Below are positions 42,188-51,074 of a stretch of DNA of 64,000 bases, in pieces. Below the pieces are notes generated by a model, which was given only the letters and a program-made list of their open reading frames with translations, was not told the DNA's origin and did not search any database. A program made the translations under genes and the position numbers. This stretch comes from Chloroflexota bacterium (lineage in GTDB: Bacteria; Chloroflexota; Chloroflexia; Thermomicrobiales; UBA6265), in assembly GCA_023389575.1 (NCBI GenBank), contig JAEWEG010000007.1, forward strand, positions 5,858-69,857, given 5' to 3'. Position 1 is the stretch's first letter. Every line of letters starts with the position of its first letter.

Positions 42188-42256
42188 GGTTTGGCTCTCC
42201 TTTCGCCCCGGTCGGGGCGTGAACCCGACTACCTTACACCGGTTGGAAAACGGAAG

Positions 42257-42298
42257 CACCCATGGATGTAGCCCGGAGGGAGGCTACATCCATGGGTG
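42257..42298 (-). terminator. 17-bp perfect hairpin downstream of a small gene
   Basis: CACCCATGGATGTAGCC (42257-42273) pairs without mismatch with 42282-42298 around an 8-base loop; on the minus strand CTTCCGTTTTCC follows. It starts 12 bases past the stop of the 80-residue gene, so it is probably its terminator, lying in front of the LCP gene. Confidence 0.75.
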
Positions 42299-42309
42299 GG
42301 AGAGGTGAT

Positions 42310-42552
42310 CTAGACGAAGCGCGCGGTGTGTGGCTGGACCGGCTTGTGGCCCGCCAGGTGCTGGCCGAGCGCGATCATCATGGAGCCGAGACGCTGGCGG
42401 AAGGCGCCGGTCGCGGAACGGCCCAGGGCCCGGGCGTTGTGGTCGGCAATGCGTTGTTGCTCGCGGCGGGCGGCGGTGTGGTGCAGGTCGATACCGGCGA
42501 GGCCGTGGTTGCGGAAGCTGTTCGACATCGAGGTGGGCTGGGTGCGGTGCAT
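42310..42552 (-). CDS. small basic hypothetical protein
   Basis: An 80-residue, Arg/His/Gln-rich protein starting at the ATG 42552, seven bases after a perfect GGAGG. The region REQQRIADHNARALGRS and FRQRLGSMMIALGQHLAG could form two amphipathic helices. There is no signal peptide. It is a monocistronic unit ended by a 17-bp hairpin. I recognise no family; a nucleic-acid or membrane contact is possible. Confidence 0.6.
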   Translation of the reverse strand: MHRTQPTSMSNSFRNHGLAGIDLHHTAARREQQRIADHNARALGRSATGAFRQRLGSMMIALGQHLAGHKPVQPHTARFV

Positions 42553-42689
42553 GGTGGTCCTCCGGGCGGTGAGTGCTGGTGGAGCGGCGTTTGCTCCAGT
42601 GACTCCATCTTGCCGGAGGATGTCGCGGGGCACATCGTAGGAGTTTCGTATTTGCGATGCGCTCGCTGGAGCGCGTTACGTACGTAGGC

Positions 42690-45053
42690 TTACGTATGCC
42701 GCTCGGCGGGGGGATCGACGAGACCCAGCCGGGTGGCGACGGCGATCGCTTCGGTGCGGGTCGTCACCTCCAGCTTGGCGTAGAGCCGGCTGAGGTGCGT
42801 TGTGACCGTGCGCTGGCTGATGTAGAGGTGCTCGGCGATGGCGGCGTTGGAATTCCCCTCGGCGAGCAGTTGCAGCACCTCGCGCTCGCGAGGCGTGAGC
42901 AGCTCCGATGTCTCGTCGGTGGGGTCGCCGTTGGCCGGAGCGGGCTCGGATGGCTCCACCCTCAATTCGGTGATGGTCAGGGCAATGTCGAGCAGCTGGG
43001 GCATCCTCTTAAGCATGGAGGCACCATACGACTCCGCCTCTCGCATCTCGACTTCGGGCATCGCTGGACCAATTCGATCGCGCAACCTGGCGATATCCGC
43101 CAGGTCATTCTCATCAAGGACCATCCCCGCTCGTTCACACAGGGCCTGGCTGGCGCCCAGCAGGATCAGGCCATCCCGATATCTTCCGTGACTTGCCGCC
43201 AGCCAGGCGATGGACAGAAAACGGGTCGCGAGGAGGGTCGGCAGCCGGTGCGGAGGATCGATGTGGTACCTGAGCGACAGGCGGAGGTATTCACCAGCCT
43301 GATTGAGATCATCCCGAAGGAGGTACAGGCGGCCGAGTGAGCCTTGCAGGAGGGGCGATGCCTCGGGGCGGTGGCGATCCACGATGGGAAGAGCGTCAAG
43401 CAACAGGCGCTCGGCACGATCCAGTTCCCGGGTCTCGATCAGGCCATCCGCGATCTGGGAAGCGAACAGCGCTCCGCCGAGCGGGTCGCCAACTTCCACC
43501 ATGATGTCGATGGCCGCCTGCTGGCGGCGTTCGGCCTGAATGGCATCCCCCATCCGCCAATACACCTGTCCAAGCAGGTTCTGATTGTTCGCGGTGAGGC
43601 GAGGGTCACCAATCTGGATGGCGAGATTCACGGCAAGTTGACCATATTCAACGGCCTGGTCCAGCTGGAAGTCCTTGAGCGCCAGCACGGTCGCCATGCG
43701 GTAGAAGCTCGCCTGCACCCGGGGCTCGGCCTGGTCGGCATAGGGCATGAGGTGCGCGACCCATTTGTAGACCTCATTGATCTGGCCGATTTCCACCCAG
43801 AAAGTGACAAGTGAGCTGGCCATCTGCATGGCCAGGAGCGGTTCGCCCTGGTGAATGAGAATCGCGATGGACTTGTTCAGGTTGGTGGACTCGGGGACGT
43901 GGCGATCCGTCCATTCGCGCAGGGTTGACGTTCCAGTGCGCCAGGTTTCGATTGGTGTCTGGATCACCATCATCGCGAACCACATGGCGAACGCGCGGTT
44001 GATCTGCTCGATTTCGCCACTGGCTTCCAGTTGCTCCAGGGCGAACTCGCGAATGGTGTGCAGCATCCGGACCCTGGTGGCCCCCGAGGGCAAACTGGTG
44101 ACGCGCACGAGGCTATGGTCGACCAGCGACGAGAGCGTCTCCTCCGGATCTTCGTCGAGATCGCCAGCGGCGTCGCAGACCGCGGCGACCGCCTCGAGCG
44201 GGCCACCGTTTTCGAAGACCGCCAGGCGCCGGAACATCAACCGTTCGCTGGGGCTCAGCAGGTCATACGACCAGGCGATGGTCGCCCGGAGGGTGCGATG
44301 CCGTTCGGGAGCGTCTCGCGGGCCGCCGACAAGTGCCTGCAGGCGGTCGTTGAGACGGTCGCGGAGGACGGTGGGCGGCAGGAATCGCGTACGGGCGGCC
44401 GCCAGTTCGATGGCCAGGGGAAGGCCGTCGAGACGCTGGCAAATGGAGTCGATGGCCTCGATGGTGGACGGCGACAGGTCGAGGTCGGGACGGACGGCCA
44501 AGGCGCGTTCGATGAACAGGGTGGTGGCTGGCGCGTGGGCGCGGTCCGTGCTGGTGGTTGGCAGCGGCTCGATGGGAAAGACGTGTTCCGCGGAGAGCCG
44601 GAGCATGACGCGGCTGGTGGCGAGGATGGTGAGGTTCGGACAGGCCGCGATCACGCCAGGAATCATCGACAGATGGTCGGCGAGTTGTTCGACATTGTCG
44701 AGGACGAGCAGCATGCGCCGTGTGCCGATGGTGCTGGCGATAACCGTTTCGGGTGGAATGAGCCCACCCTGGACGACACCCAGGGCTCGGGTGATGGAAC
44801 TGACAGCCGCCTCGTCGGTGGTGGCGCTGGCGAGCAGCACCAGGCAGGTCTCGATATCGTCCTGCTGGTCCAGTTCAGTGATGAGATGAAGGGCCAGACG
44901 GGTCTTTCCGACTCCCCCTGGGCCGGTCATGGTGATCAGCCGTATCCGGGGTTGGCGCACCATGTCGAGCAGGCGCGCGAGCTCGGTCGAGCGGCCCACC
45001 ATCGACGTCGTGGGCGTGGGGACAGCCTGGGTTGTGAGGGCGGATAGGGCCAT
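42690..45053 (-). CDS. STAND-type LuxR family transcriptional regulator
   Basis: A 787-residue paralogue of the 7306-9870 regulator. ATPase: Walker A TGPGGVGKTRLALH, Walker B MLLVLDNVEQL, and a winged-helix-like part; then helical TPR-like repeats, and at the end a LuxR HTH (LTPREREVLQLLAEGNSNAAIAEHLYIS). I chose the ATG at 45053 since the ATPase begins just after; there is no strong ribosome site. It may control the orphan permease upstream or the small basic protein downstream. Confidence 0.88.
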   Translation of the reverse strand: MALSALTTQAVPTPTTSMVGRSTELARLLDMVRQPRIRLITMTGPGGVGKTRLALHLITELDQQDDIETCLVLLASATTDEAAVSSITRALGVVQGGLIPPETVIASTIGTRRMLLVLDNVEQLADHLSMIPGVIAACPNLTILATSRVMLRLSAEHVFPIEPLPTTSTDRAHAPATTLFIERALAVRPDLDLSPSTIEAIDSICQRLDGLPLAIELAAARTRFLPPTVLRDRLNDRLQALVGGPRDAPERHRTLRATIAWSYDLLSPSERLMFRRLAVFENGGPLEAVAAVCDAAGDLDEDPEETLSSLVDHSLVRVTSLPSGATRVRMLHTIREFALEQLEASGEIEQINRAFAMWFAMMVIQTPIETWRTGTSTLREWTDRHVPESTNLNKSIAILIHQGEPLLAMQMASSLVTFWVEIGQINEVYKWVAHLMPYADQAEPRVQASFYRMATVLALKDFQLDQAVEYGQLAVNLAIQIGDPRLTANNQNLLGQVYWRMGDAIQAERRQQAAIDIMVEVGDPLGGALFASQIADGLIETRELDRAERLLLDALPIVDRHRPEASPLLQGSLGRLYLLRDDLNQAGEYLRLSLRYHIDPPHRLPTLLATRFLSIAWLAASHGRYRDGLILLGASQALCERAGMVLDENDLADIARLRDRIGPAMPEVEMREAESYGASMLKRMPQLLDIALTITELRVEPSEPAPANGDPTDETSELLTPREREVLQLLAEGNSNAAIAEHLYISQRTVTTHLSRLYAKLEVTTRTEAIAVATRLGLVDPPAERHT

Positions 45054-45177
45054 GCGTTGTGCTCGACTTGTCGAGAGGAACAGCGGATTCACCTTCCCTT
45101 GAGTATAGGGGGTGTACGTGGCCTGGGAAGACCATTGAGGCATGCCGTCAGGCGGGGAGGCGACGACCCCGCATGGC

Positions 45178-46005
45178 CTATCGGGCGGTTCCCTGTTCGC
45201 CAAGTAGGCGGACGATCACCAGGAACGCGACCGAGGTCGCGAGCAGGATGACCGAAAGCACCAACGCGGTTGGAAGGTCACCGGCCCCGAAACGCTCGTA
45301 GATTGCGAGCGGCATGGTTTGGGTGACGCCGGTGCGGTTCCCGGCGAACATGATCGTGGCGCCGAACTCGCCGAGCGCGCGAGCCCAGGCCAGCACGGCG
45401 CCAGCCACCAGGCTGGCCCGGCATAGCGGGAGGGTGATGGTGACGAAGACCTTCCACGGAGACGCGCCGAGGTCGGCCGCAGCTTCTTCGATCGTGGCGT
45501 CGATCCGGCTGAATCCGGCCCGCGCGGTGCGGATGAAGAATGGGGCGGAAACGAATATCTGCGCCATGACCACGGCGGTGGTGGTGAACCCGATGGTGAT
45601 GCCGAAGCTGTCGAGCATCTCACCCACCAGGCCCCGTCGCCCGAAGGCGCTGAGCAGGGCGATGCCGGCCACGGCGGGCGGGAGGATGATGGGAAGGTCG
45701 ATGAGGGCGTCGACCACGCGTCGTCCGGGGAAGTCGACGCGGGCGAGGACCCAGGCGATGGGCGTGCCGAAGAGGACCACGAGCATGAGCGACCCGAGCG
45801 ATGTGCCGAGACTGAGGACCATCGCCTCGCGAAGACGCTCGCGGGCGGCGGCATCGTTCAGGACGTCGCGGGCGTCCAGCGAGCGGATGACCATGGCGAC
45901 GGTGGGAAGGGTGAGAAGCACCACCCCGGCGATGCTGATGACGATCAGGGACAGGGTGAAGGGCGAGCGGGCGACATTACGCATGGGCGCGTTGCGTGGT
46001 CGCAT
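45178..46005 (-). CDS. molybdate/sulfate-type ABC transporter permease (ModB/CysT-like), orphan
   Basis: A 275-residue protein with six membrane segments and the EAA loop EEAAADLGASPWKVFVTITLPL, plus the ModB-like GEFGATIMFAGNRTGVTQTMPLAIY near the end. It should form the channel of an oxyanion importer with a ModA-type binding protein and a ModC-type ATPase. No such genes lie within the window, so it must borrow partners or be inactive. The ribosome site is unclear. Confidence 0.85.
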   Translation of the reverse strand: MRPRNAPMRNVARSPFTLSLIVISIAGVVLLTLPTVAMVIRSLDARDVLNDAAARERLREAMVLSLGTSLGSLMLVVLFGTPIAWVLARVDFPGRRVVDALIDLPIILPPAVAGIALLSAFGRRGLVGEMLDSFGITIGFTTTAVVMAQIFVSAPFFIRTARAGFSRIDATIEEAAADLGASPWKVFVTITLPLCRASLVAGAVLAWARALGEFGATIMFAGNRTGVTQTMPLAIYERFGAGDLPTALVLSVILLATSVAFLVIVRLLGEQGTAR

Positions 46006-46133
46006 GCTCGTCGTGGTGGTGGTGGTAGAGGCGCATGCGGTTCCCTCGCGGAGTCGGTAGTCAATGGCTGACCAGTCCGTTCAGGGATGATAGGGAGGCG
46101 GCTCGCCCCTGACAAGGCCGGTGGCTCGTGGAT

Positions 46134-46712
46134 TCAGTCGTTGGTGGCGATCGAGTCGAGCCAGGAGACGGCGGCGAGGGTCTGGCTCAGGCGCAGTCTC
46201 AGCACCATGTCGCCGAAGGCGTTGTCCGGATCGTCGGGCTGGGCGTCGTCGACCTGTGCCTGCAACCGGTTGCCCCGCTCGCGCATGATGCGCCGCTGGT
46301 TGCGAACCAGCGCGTCGGCCTGGGCGGGATCGAGCCGCTGCAGAAGGTAGAGCTTGACCAGGAAATCGAGCCGGATTTCGCGGGTGCTGGTGACGGGGTC
46401 GCTCATCCACCGGCGCAGCGCCGCCTTGCCCTCATCGGTAAGCGTGTGGACCTGGCGGTCGGGACGGCCGGATTGTTGCTCGACCCTGGTGGTGATGAAA
46501 CCGTTGCGGGCGAGCTTTTTCAGGTAGTGATAGAGCATGCCCGGTTCGATGCGGACGATTTTGCCGAGGGCGCTGCCGCTGAACATGCGTGAGAGGTCGT
46601 AGCCGTGGATTTCGCCCCCTGGGGTACGGGCGATCGTTCCCAGGAGGGCGAATTCGGCGGCGACGGGATCGGCTGGTTTGCGGCCCGGTCTGGAGGCGGG
46701 TTCGGCGGTCAT
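46134..46712 (-). CDS. PadR family transcriptional regulator
   Basis: A 192-residue winged-helix regulator: LLGTIARTPGGEIHGYDLSRMF, PGMLYHYLKKLARNGFITTRVEQQSGRPDRQVHTLTDEG, then a helical dimer part of the Vir_act_alpha_C type. PadR proteins usually repress adjacent or distant efflux genes in response to phenolics or drugs. AGGAGGGG precedes the ATG. It follows the hemolysin-like gene by 22 bases. Confidence 0.88.
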   Translation of the reverse strand: MTAEPASRPGRKPADPVAAEFALLGTIARTPGGEIHGYDLSRMFSGSALGKIVRIEPGMLYHYLKKLARNGFITTRVEQQSGRPDRQVHTLTDEGKAALRRWMSDPVTSTREIRLDFLVKLYLLQRLDPAQADALVRNQRRIMRERGNRLQAQVDDAQPDDPDNAFGDMVLRLRLSQTLAAVSWLDSIATND

Positions 46713-46734
46713 GGGTCGAATCCCCTCCTGGGGG

Positions 46735-48207
46735 TCAGGCGGCGGTCAGGGCGCCGGCGCGGTCAAGAGACGGGTCGATGGTGTTCGGTTCGGCGGGGTG
46801 CACCTGCACCCGGGCGACACGAAGGCCATCCATGGCTTCGACGACGAATCGCTGGCCCTCTGGGGCGGTGATCTCGTCGCCAACGAAGGCGGGGCGGCCA
46901 AGGACAAAGAAGACGTATCCGCCGAGGGTTTCGACATCATACCCGTCATCGAGCAGATCGATGCCGTATTGCTCGCGAAGTTCCACAAGTCCGGTGAGGC
47001 CGTCGAGGTGGAGGATGCCATCGGCGGTGTGCCCGTTTTGCTCGGCTTCGTCGTCGTGTTCCTCCACGCGTCCAATGAGATGGGTCACGATGTCCTGCAG
47101 GGTGACGATGCCAGCGGTGCCGCCGTATTCGTCGATGACCACGGCCATCTGGATCGAGTTCTCACGCATGCGGGTGAGCACCTCGGAGGCCGCCACGGTT
47201 TCCGGAACGAGCATCGGTTCCATCATGTATTCGCGAATGTCGAAGGTTTGGGCGGCCTGCTCGGCGCGGTCCTGGGCCTCCGCCATCGAGCCATTGAGCG
47301 AGGCCGAGCCGTTGCCGGCGACCGCGACCTTGGCCGTGCGGGCGATGGCCTGGGCCTCGACCTGGGCCAGGAAGATCGGCATGAGCCGCTTGACCTTAAT
47401 GATGCCGACGATGTGGTCGGTGTCATCCTCGTAGATGGGCAGGCGGGTGTGGGATGTATCCGAGGCCACCTGCATGACATCGTCGAGGGTGGCGTCGACC
47501 GGGATGGCGGTGACCTCCGTGCGGGGGACCATGACGTGCCTGGCCTGGAGATCGTTGAACGAGAAGGCGCGGCCAACGAGATCGTGGGCCGTCTGGTTGA
47601 CCAGGCCGGCCTCGCGGGAGGCGTCGATGGAGATCAGTAGTTCCTCGGCCGACTGGACGATTTCGTGGCCACCGGCGGGCTGGATGCCGAACGCCTTCAC
47701 CACCTGGTTACCGACCCAGTTAAGCCCGTAGATGACCGGGCGGAACACAACGAGGAAGCCGTGAATCCAGGAGGAAACGGCGAGCGAGGTTTCTTCGGGC
47801 CGCTGGAGCGCGAGGCTCTTGGGGGCGAGTTCGCCGATGACGATATGAAGGGCGGTGACGATGGAGAAGGCGATGATGAACGAGATGGCGTGGGTGGTGG
47901 TGGAGCCGATCTCGAACGGCATGTAGACGACGAATTCCTCGACGAGCACGGCGACCGCTGGCTCGCCAATCCAGCCAAGCGCGAGGCTGGAAATGGTGAT
48001 GCCCAACTGGGTGGCGGCGATGTAGGTGTCGAGGTGGGTGAGGCGATCCAGGACCGTGATGGCGCGACTGTTGCCTTCGGAGGCAAGCTGCTGGATGCGG
48101 GTGCGCCGGACGGAGACGAGGGCGAACTCCGTTGCGACAAAGAAACCGTTGGCGAGGACGAGTAAAACGACAGCGACGAGCCCTAAGGCGGTACTAATGG
48201 GGTCCTC
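46735..48207 (-). CDS. hemolysin/CNNM family protein with CBS pair and CorC_HlyC domain
   Basis: A 490-residue membrane protein: a DUF21 (CNNM) transmembrane part from LGLVAVVLLVLANGFFVATEFAL, then two CBS domains (HVMVPRTEVTAIP and AVVIDEYGGTAGIVTLQDIV), and a C-terminal CorC_HlyC FAD/transport-associated domain. Family members take part in Mg2+/Co2+ efflux. The start is doubtful: TTG at 48207 gives the usual length; a TTG at 48336 would add an unlikely lead. It precedes padR and may form one transcript with it. Confidence 0.85.
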   Translation of the reverse strand, partial: EDPISTALGLVAVVLLVLANGFFVATEFALVSVRRTRIQQLASEGNSRAITVLDRLTHLDTYIAATQLGITISSLALGWIGEPAVAVLVEEFVVYMPFEIGSTTTHAISFIIAFSIVTALHIVIGELAPKSLALQRPEETSLAVSSWIHGFLVVFRPVIYGLNWVGNQVVKAFGIQPAGGHEIVQSAEELLISIDASREAGLVNQTAHDLVGRAFSFNDLQARHVMVPRTEVTAIPVDATLDDVMQVASDTSHTRLPIYEDDTDHIVGIIKVKRLMPIFLAQVEAQAIARTAKVAVAGNGSASLNGSMAEAQDRAEQAAQTFDIREYMMEPMLVPETVAASEVLTRMRENSIQMAVVIDEYGGTAGIVTLQDIVTHLIGRVEEHDDEAEQNGHTADGILHLDGLTGLVELREQYGIDLLDDGYDVETLGGYVFFVLGRPAFVGDEITAPEGQRFVVEAMDGLRVARVQVHPAEPNTIDPSLDRAGALTAA

Positions 48208-48367
48208 CAAGACCGAACACCGAACGGCACCGAAAAGGTTCCAGGCGCCGCTGGCCGTCTTGCCTTGTGGGTTCGGCCAGTCGCTTCCGGAACGTGCCGT
48301 GACGATGGAGATTATCTTAGTTGAAACGTGTGACAATCTCCACAGGTAGGAACCCGGATATTTGGGT

Positions 48368-49090
48368 ATGCGGGCAAGCGACGTAACGGCGCGCGATGCG
48401 GATGGAACACTGTCACGCGGCGCCTGGGAAATGCGAGGATCGATGGCCAGGGGAGCGACTGGTTCGGCGAGTGGCCAGCAGGACGAAACGCGCGCGCGGG
48501 CGATGAAAACCCTTGGCGGGGTGCTGTCTTCCCGCGTGCGGGCGACACTGCTCGCCTGGGTGACGCCGAGGCTGGAAACCAGGTTCTCGCTGACCGAGCT
48601 CGCGAGGGAAACCGGGGTGGCGATCAGCAGCCTGCAGCACGAGTGCTACAAGCTGGAGGCGCTTGGGGTGCTGGAAGGCCGCCGGGAGGGTTCGTCACGG
48701 CGGTATTCGGTGGTGCTGGGGCACCCGCTGAGCCGGCCGCTGCTCAACCTGGTGATCGCGGCGCTGGGGCTGCAACCGATGTTGCACGACGCCGTGCGGG
48801 ATGCGGGCGCGATCGATCTCGCGCTGATCGCCGGACCCAATCCGAATGTGCCAGGCGAAGACCTTTTGCTGGTGCTGATTGGCGAGGCTGACCTGGAGGG
48901 AATGGAGCGGGCGTTGCGTCGGGTGGCGTTGTTGCTGGCGACCGATCTCGACCGGTTCGAGATTGCCTACTTCCAGCGGGCCGAGTGGGAGCAACGCGCC
49001 AGCACGCATCCGCTCATGGCGAGGCTGGAGGGGCGTCCGATCCAGCGTATCGTGGGGGAATGGCCGCCGGTGGTCGCGGGCAATGAGTAG
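48368..49090 (+). CDS. HTH regulator with degenerate nucleotidyltransferase-like domain
   Basis: About 240 residues. A poorly conserved lead of about 45 residues is followed by an ArsR/MarR-like winged helix (LLAWVTPRLETRFSLTELARETG...LEALGVLEGRREGSSRRYSV) and a C-terminal domain with the layout of HTH-linked MNT nucleotidyltransferases (DLALIAGPNPN...EDLLLVLIGEADLE...EIAYFQRAEWEQR). The catalytic G-S and D-x-D are gone. It therefore probably binds DNA and a ligand rather than transferring nucleotides. Start is uncertain (ATG at 48368, 48431 or 48443). It is divergent from the hemolysin-like gene. Confidence 0.7.
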   Translation: MRASDVTARDADGTLSRGAWEMRGSMARGATGSASGQQDETRARAMKTLGGVLSSRVRATLLAWVTPRLETRFSLTELARETGVAISSLQHECYKLEALGVLEGRREGSSRRYSVVLGHPLSRPLLNLVIAALGLQPMLHDAVRDAGAIDLALIAGPNPNVPGEDLLLVLIGEADLEGMERALRRVALLLATDLDRFEIAYFQRAEWEQRASTHPLMARLEGRPIQRIVGEWPPVVAGNE

Positions 49091-49183
49091 ACCGTTCACC
49101 ACGGGCCGCGCGATCGTGCCTTGAGTGTGCGTTCCCCGGAGATTTCGAGATCGAACACGATCGAGGAAAGGCATGTTTCGGCA

Positions 49184-50401
49184 ATGACGCGTGATGCAGT
49201 GAACAAGCCGGCGATTCTGGTTGGCCAGTCGGGCGGCGCAACCGCCGTTATCAACGCCAGCCTGGTGGGCGTGATCGAGGCGGCCCGTGATTCCGGGCGC
49301 TTCGGGCGGATCCTGGGGTTAAGGCACGGCATTGAGGGGCTGTTCGATGGGGACCTGTTGCCGCTTCACGAAGCGGATCAGGAAACGCTCGACCAGGTGC
49401 GGCGGACTCCCTCGGCCGCGCTGGGCACGGGGCGCTACAAGCTGAAGGAGGGTGACCTCGACCGGGTGCTGGCGCGGATGAAGGAAGAGGGAATCACCGC
49501 CTTCGTCTATATCGGTGGGAACGATTCGGCCGATACCGCCCACCGGCTGTCCGTGCGGGCGGCGGAAACGGGGCAGGAACTCCGGGTGGCGTCCGTACCC
49601 AAGACGATCGACAACGACCTTCCGGAAACGGATCACTGTCCGGGATATGGCTCGATCGCGCGGTTCCTCGGCAACGCGGTTCGCGATGCGACGTACGACT
49701 CAATCGCATCGCCCCAGTTGCACGCGGTCAAGTTCGTGGAAGTGATGGGGCGGGACGCGGGCTGGGTGGCGGCGAGCGGGGCGCTTGGGTTCTCCGATGC
49801 CGAACCTGACCTGACGCCGATCGTGCTCCTGCCTGAGCGACCGCCCGAAAGCGCGGAGGTTGTGCTGGAGGCGATCGACCGGGACCTGAAGGGGCGAGGA
49901 TGGTCCGTGGTGATCGTTCCCGAAACGCTCCGGACCGCGGCGGGCCAGCACATGGGCGGAGATCAGCCCGAATACGTGGATACCTTTGGGCACCCGTACT
50001 ATCCCAGCACCGGCGCGGCCCTCACCCGCCTGGTGACGCAGCGCCTGGGGGTTCGGGCGCGCTACGACAAGCCGGGAACCGCGGCGCGGATGTCGATCAG
50101 CCTGGCGTCCGAGGTGGATCTGGAGGAGGCGTACGCGCTGGGAGCCGGGGCCGTGGAACGACTGATCGACGGCGAGATCGGCATCATCACGGTGTTGCGA
50201 CGGACCAGCGATGACCCATATGTGTGTGTGGTGGACGCCGCGCCGGTCGAACTGATAGCGAACTCTGTGCGACACTTGCCCGATGAATTCATCGCGGACA
50301 ACAACATGGGGATAACCGACGCATTCCGGGCGTACGCGATGCCGCTTCTGGGGCCGCAACCATTCCCGGTGTACCGGCGTTTTGGAGACGAGCGGCATTA
50401 A
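49184..50401 (+). CDS. 6-phosphofructokinase, probably PPi-dependent
   Basis: A 405-residue PFK family enzyme. The phosphate-donor loop is VGQSGGATAVINASLVG; the donor-specific motif is YIGGNDSADT where ATP enzymes have GGDG, and the next motif is PKTIDNDLPETDHCPGYGS, with Lys instead of the Gly of ATP enzymes. Both residues are typical of pyrophosphate-dependent PFK. It phosphorylates fructose-6-phosphate in glycolysis, reversibly if PPi is used. I chose the ATG at 49184, with GAGGAAAGG upstream. Confidence 0.88.
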   Translation: MTRDAVNKPAILVGQSGGATAVINASLVGVIEAARDSGRFGRILGLRHGIEGLFDGDLLPLHEADQETLDQVRRTPSAALGTGRYKLKEGDLDRVLARMKEEGITAFVYIGGNDSADTAHRLSVRAAETGQELRVASVPKTIDNDLPETDHCPGYGSIARFLGNAVRDATYDSIASPQLHAVKFVEVMGRDAGWVAASGALGFSDAEPDLTPIVLLPERPPESAEVVLEAIDRDLKGRGWSVVIVPETLRTAAGQHMGGDQPEYVDTFGHPYYPSTGAALTRLVTQRLGVRARYDKPGTAARMSISLASEVDLEEAYALGAGAVERLIDGEIGIITVLRRTSDDPYVCVVDAAPVELIANSVRHLPDEFIADNNMGITDAFRAYAMPLLGPQPFPVYRRFGDERH

Positions 50402-50566
50402 GTCGCGAAGTGGTGTATCCTCTTGCGTTGCGTGATGGATGGTCCGTCACGATCGGAAGGATAACGACGGGATTCTCCGCCGGATTCCTTTCATTCGGAA
50501 TCGCGTTTCGATCCACCTTCTCGCCATCGACCTGAGTGACGAAACCGTTTCGGGAGCAGTACAAAC

Positions 50567-50992
50567 GTGTCTCAACAGGACAATCGGCGTTCGACCGTCG
50601 AGGCTCTTGATGTTTCAGAGGAAGCAGAGCCCCAGCCAGCTTCTCAGTTGGCCTCCCACCTGGGTCCTCGGACCGAAGATGGCGATACCTCCCTTGCCGG
50701 CACCATGCGGGCGGGAGAGGCGGGATCCATGCCGGACGACGACGATTCGCAGTGGCGAATCGAGGTTGGCTCGGATGTGATCGGGCAATGTGGTCACAAG
50801 GTTGGCGAGGTGGTCGCCGTGCGGGATGATGTCATCGTCGTGGAGAAGGGGTTCTTCATGCCGGTCGACTTCTACATCCCGAAGTCGGCGATCAAGCGCA
50901 ACAACGAGCATGGCCTCTTCCTCAATGTCACCAAGAACGAGGCCCTGCATCGCGGCTGGGATGTCGATCCCCGGCTGGCACGCGCCTCGTAA
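50567..50992 (+). CDS. PRC-barrel/DUF2171-like protein
   Basis: A 141-residue cytosolic protein: a long acidic, disordered lead (about 1-65) and a small beta-barrel (VGSDVIGQCGHKVGEVVAVRDDVIVVE, then FYIPKSAIKRNNEHGLFLNV), which is the DUF2171/PRC pattern. It may bind RNA, nucleotides or another protein. Start is GTG at 50567 with GGGAG upstream. A second member of this family lies at 59193-59468. Confidence 0.75.
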   Translation: MSQQDNRRSTVEALDVSEEAEPQPASQLASHLGPRTEDGDTSLAGTMRAGEAGSMPDDDDSQWRIEVGSDVIGQCGHKVGEVVAVRDDVIVVEKGFFMPVDFYIPKSAIKRNNEHGLFLNVTKNEALHRGWDVDPRLARAS

Positions 50993-51015
50993 CCGGTAAC
51001 CAACCAAGCGGATCG

Positions 51016-51046
51016 CGGCCCGGTCAGGAATAATCTGACCGGGCCG
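51016..51046. terminator. bidirectional hairpin terminator
   Basis: CGGCCCGGTCAG (51016-51027) pairs exactly with 51035-51046 around the 7-base AT-rich loop GAATAAT. It lies between the convergent PRC gene and the triple-repeat gene; TGTTGCG follows on the plus strand. Confidence 0.75.
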
Positions 51047-51074
51047 TGTTGCGTGTTGGCGATGTCAGGCGTGG

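Noticed and set aside
46010..46035. GTG/GGT triplet run as a repeat element or CRISPR-like unit
   Set aside because: Only a short low-complexity run upstream of the ModB gene; no spacers.
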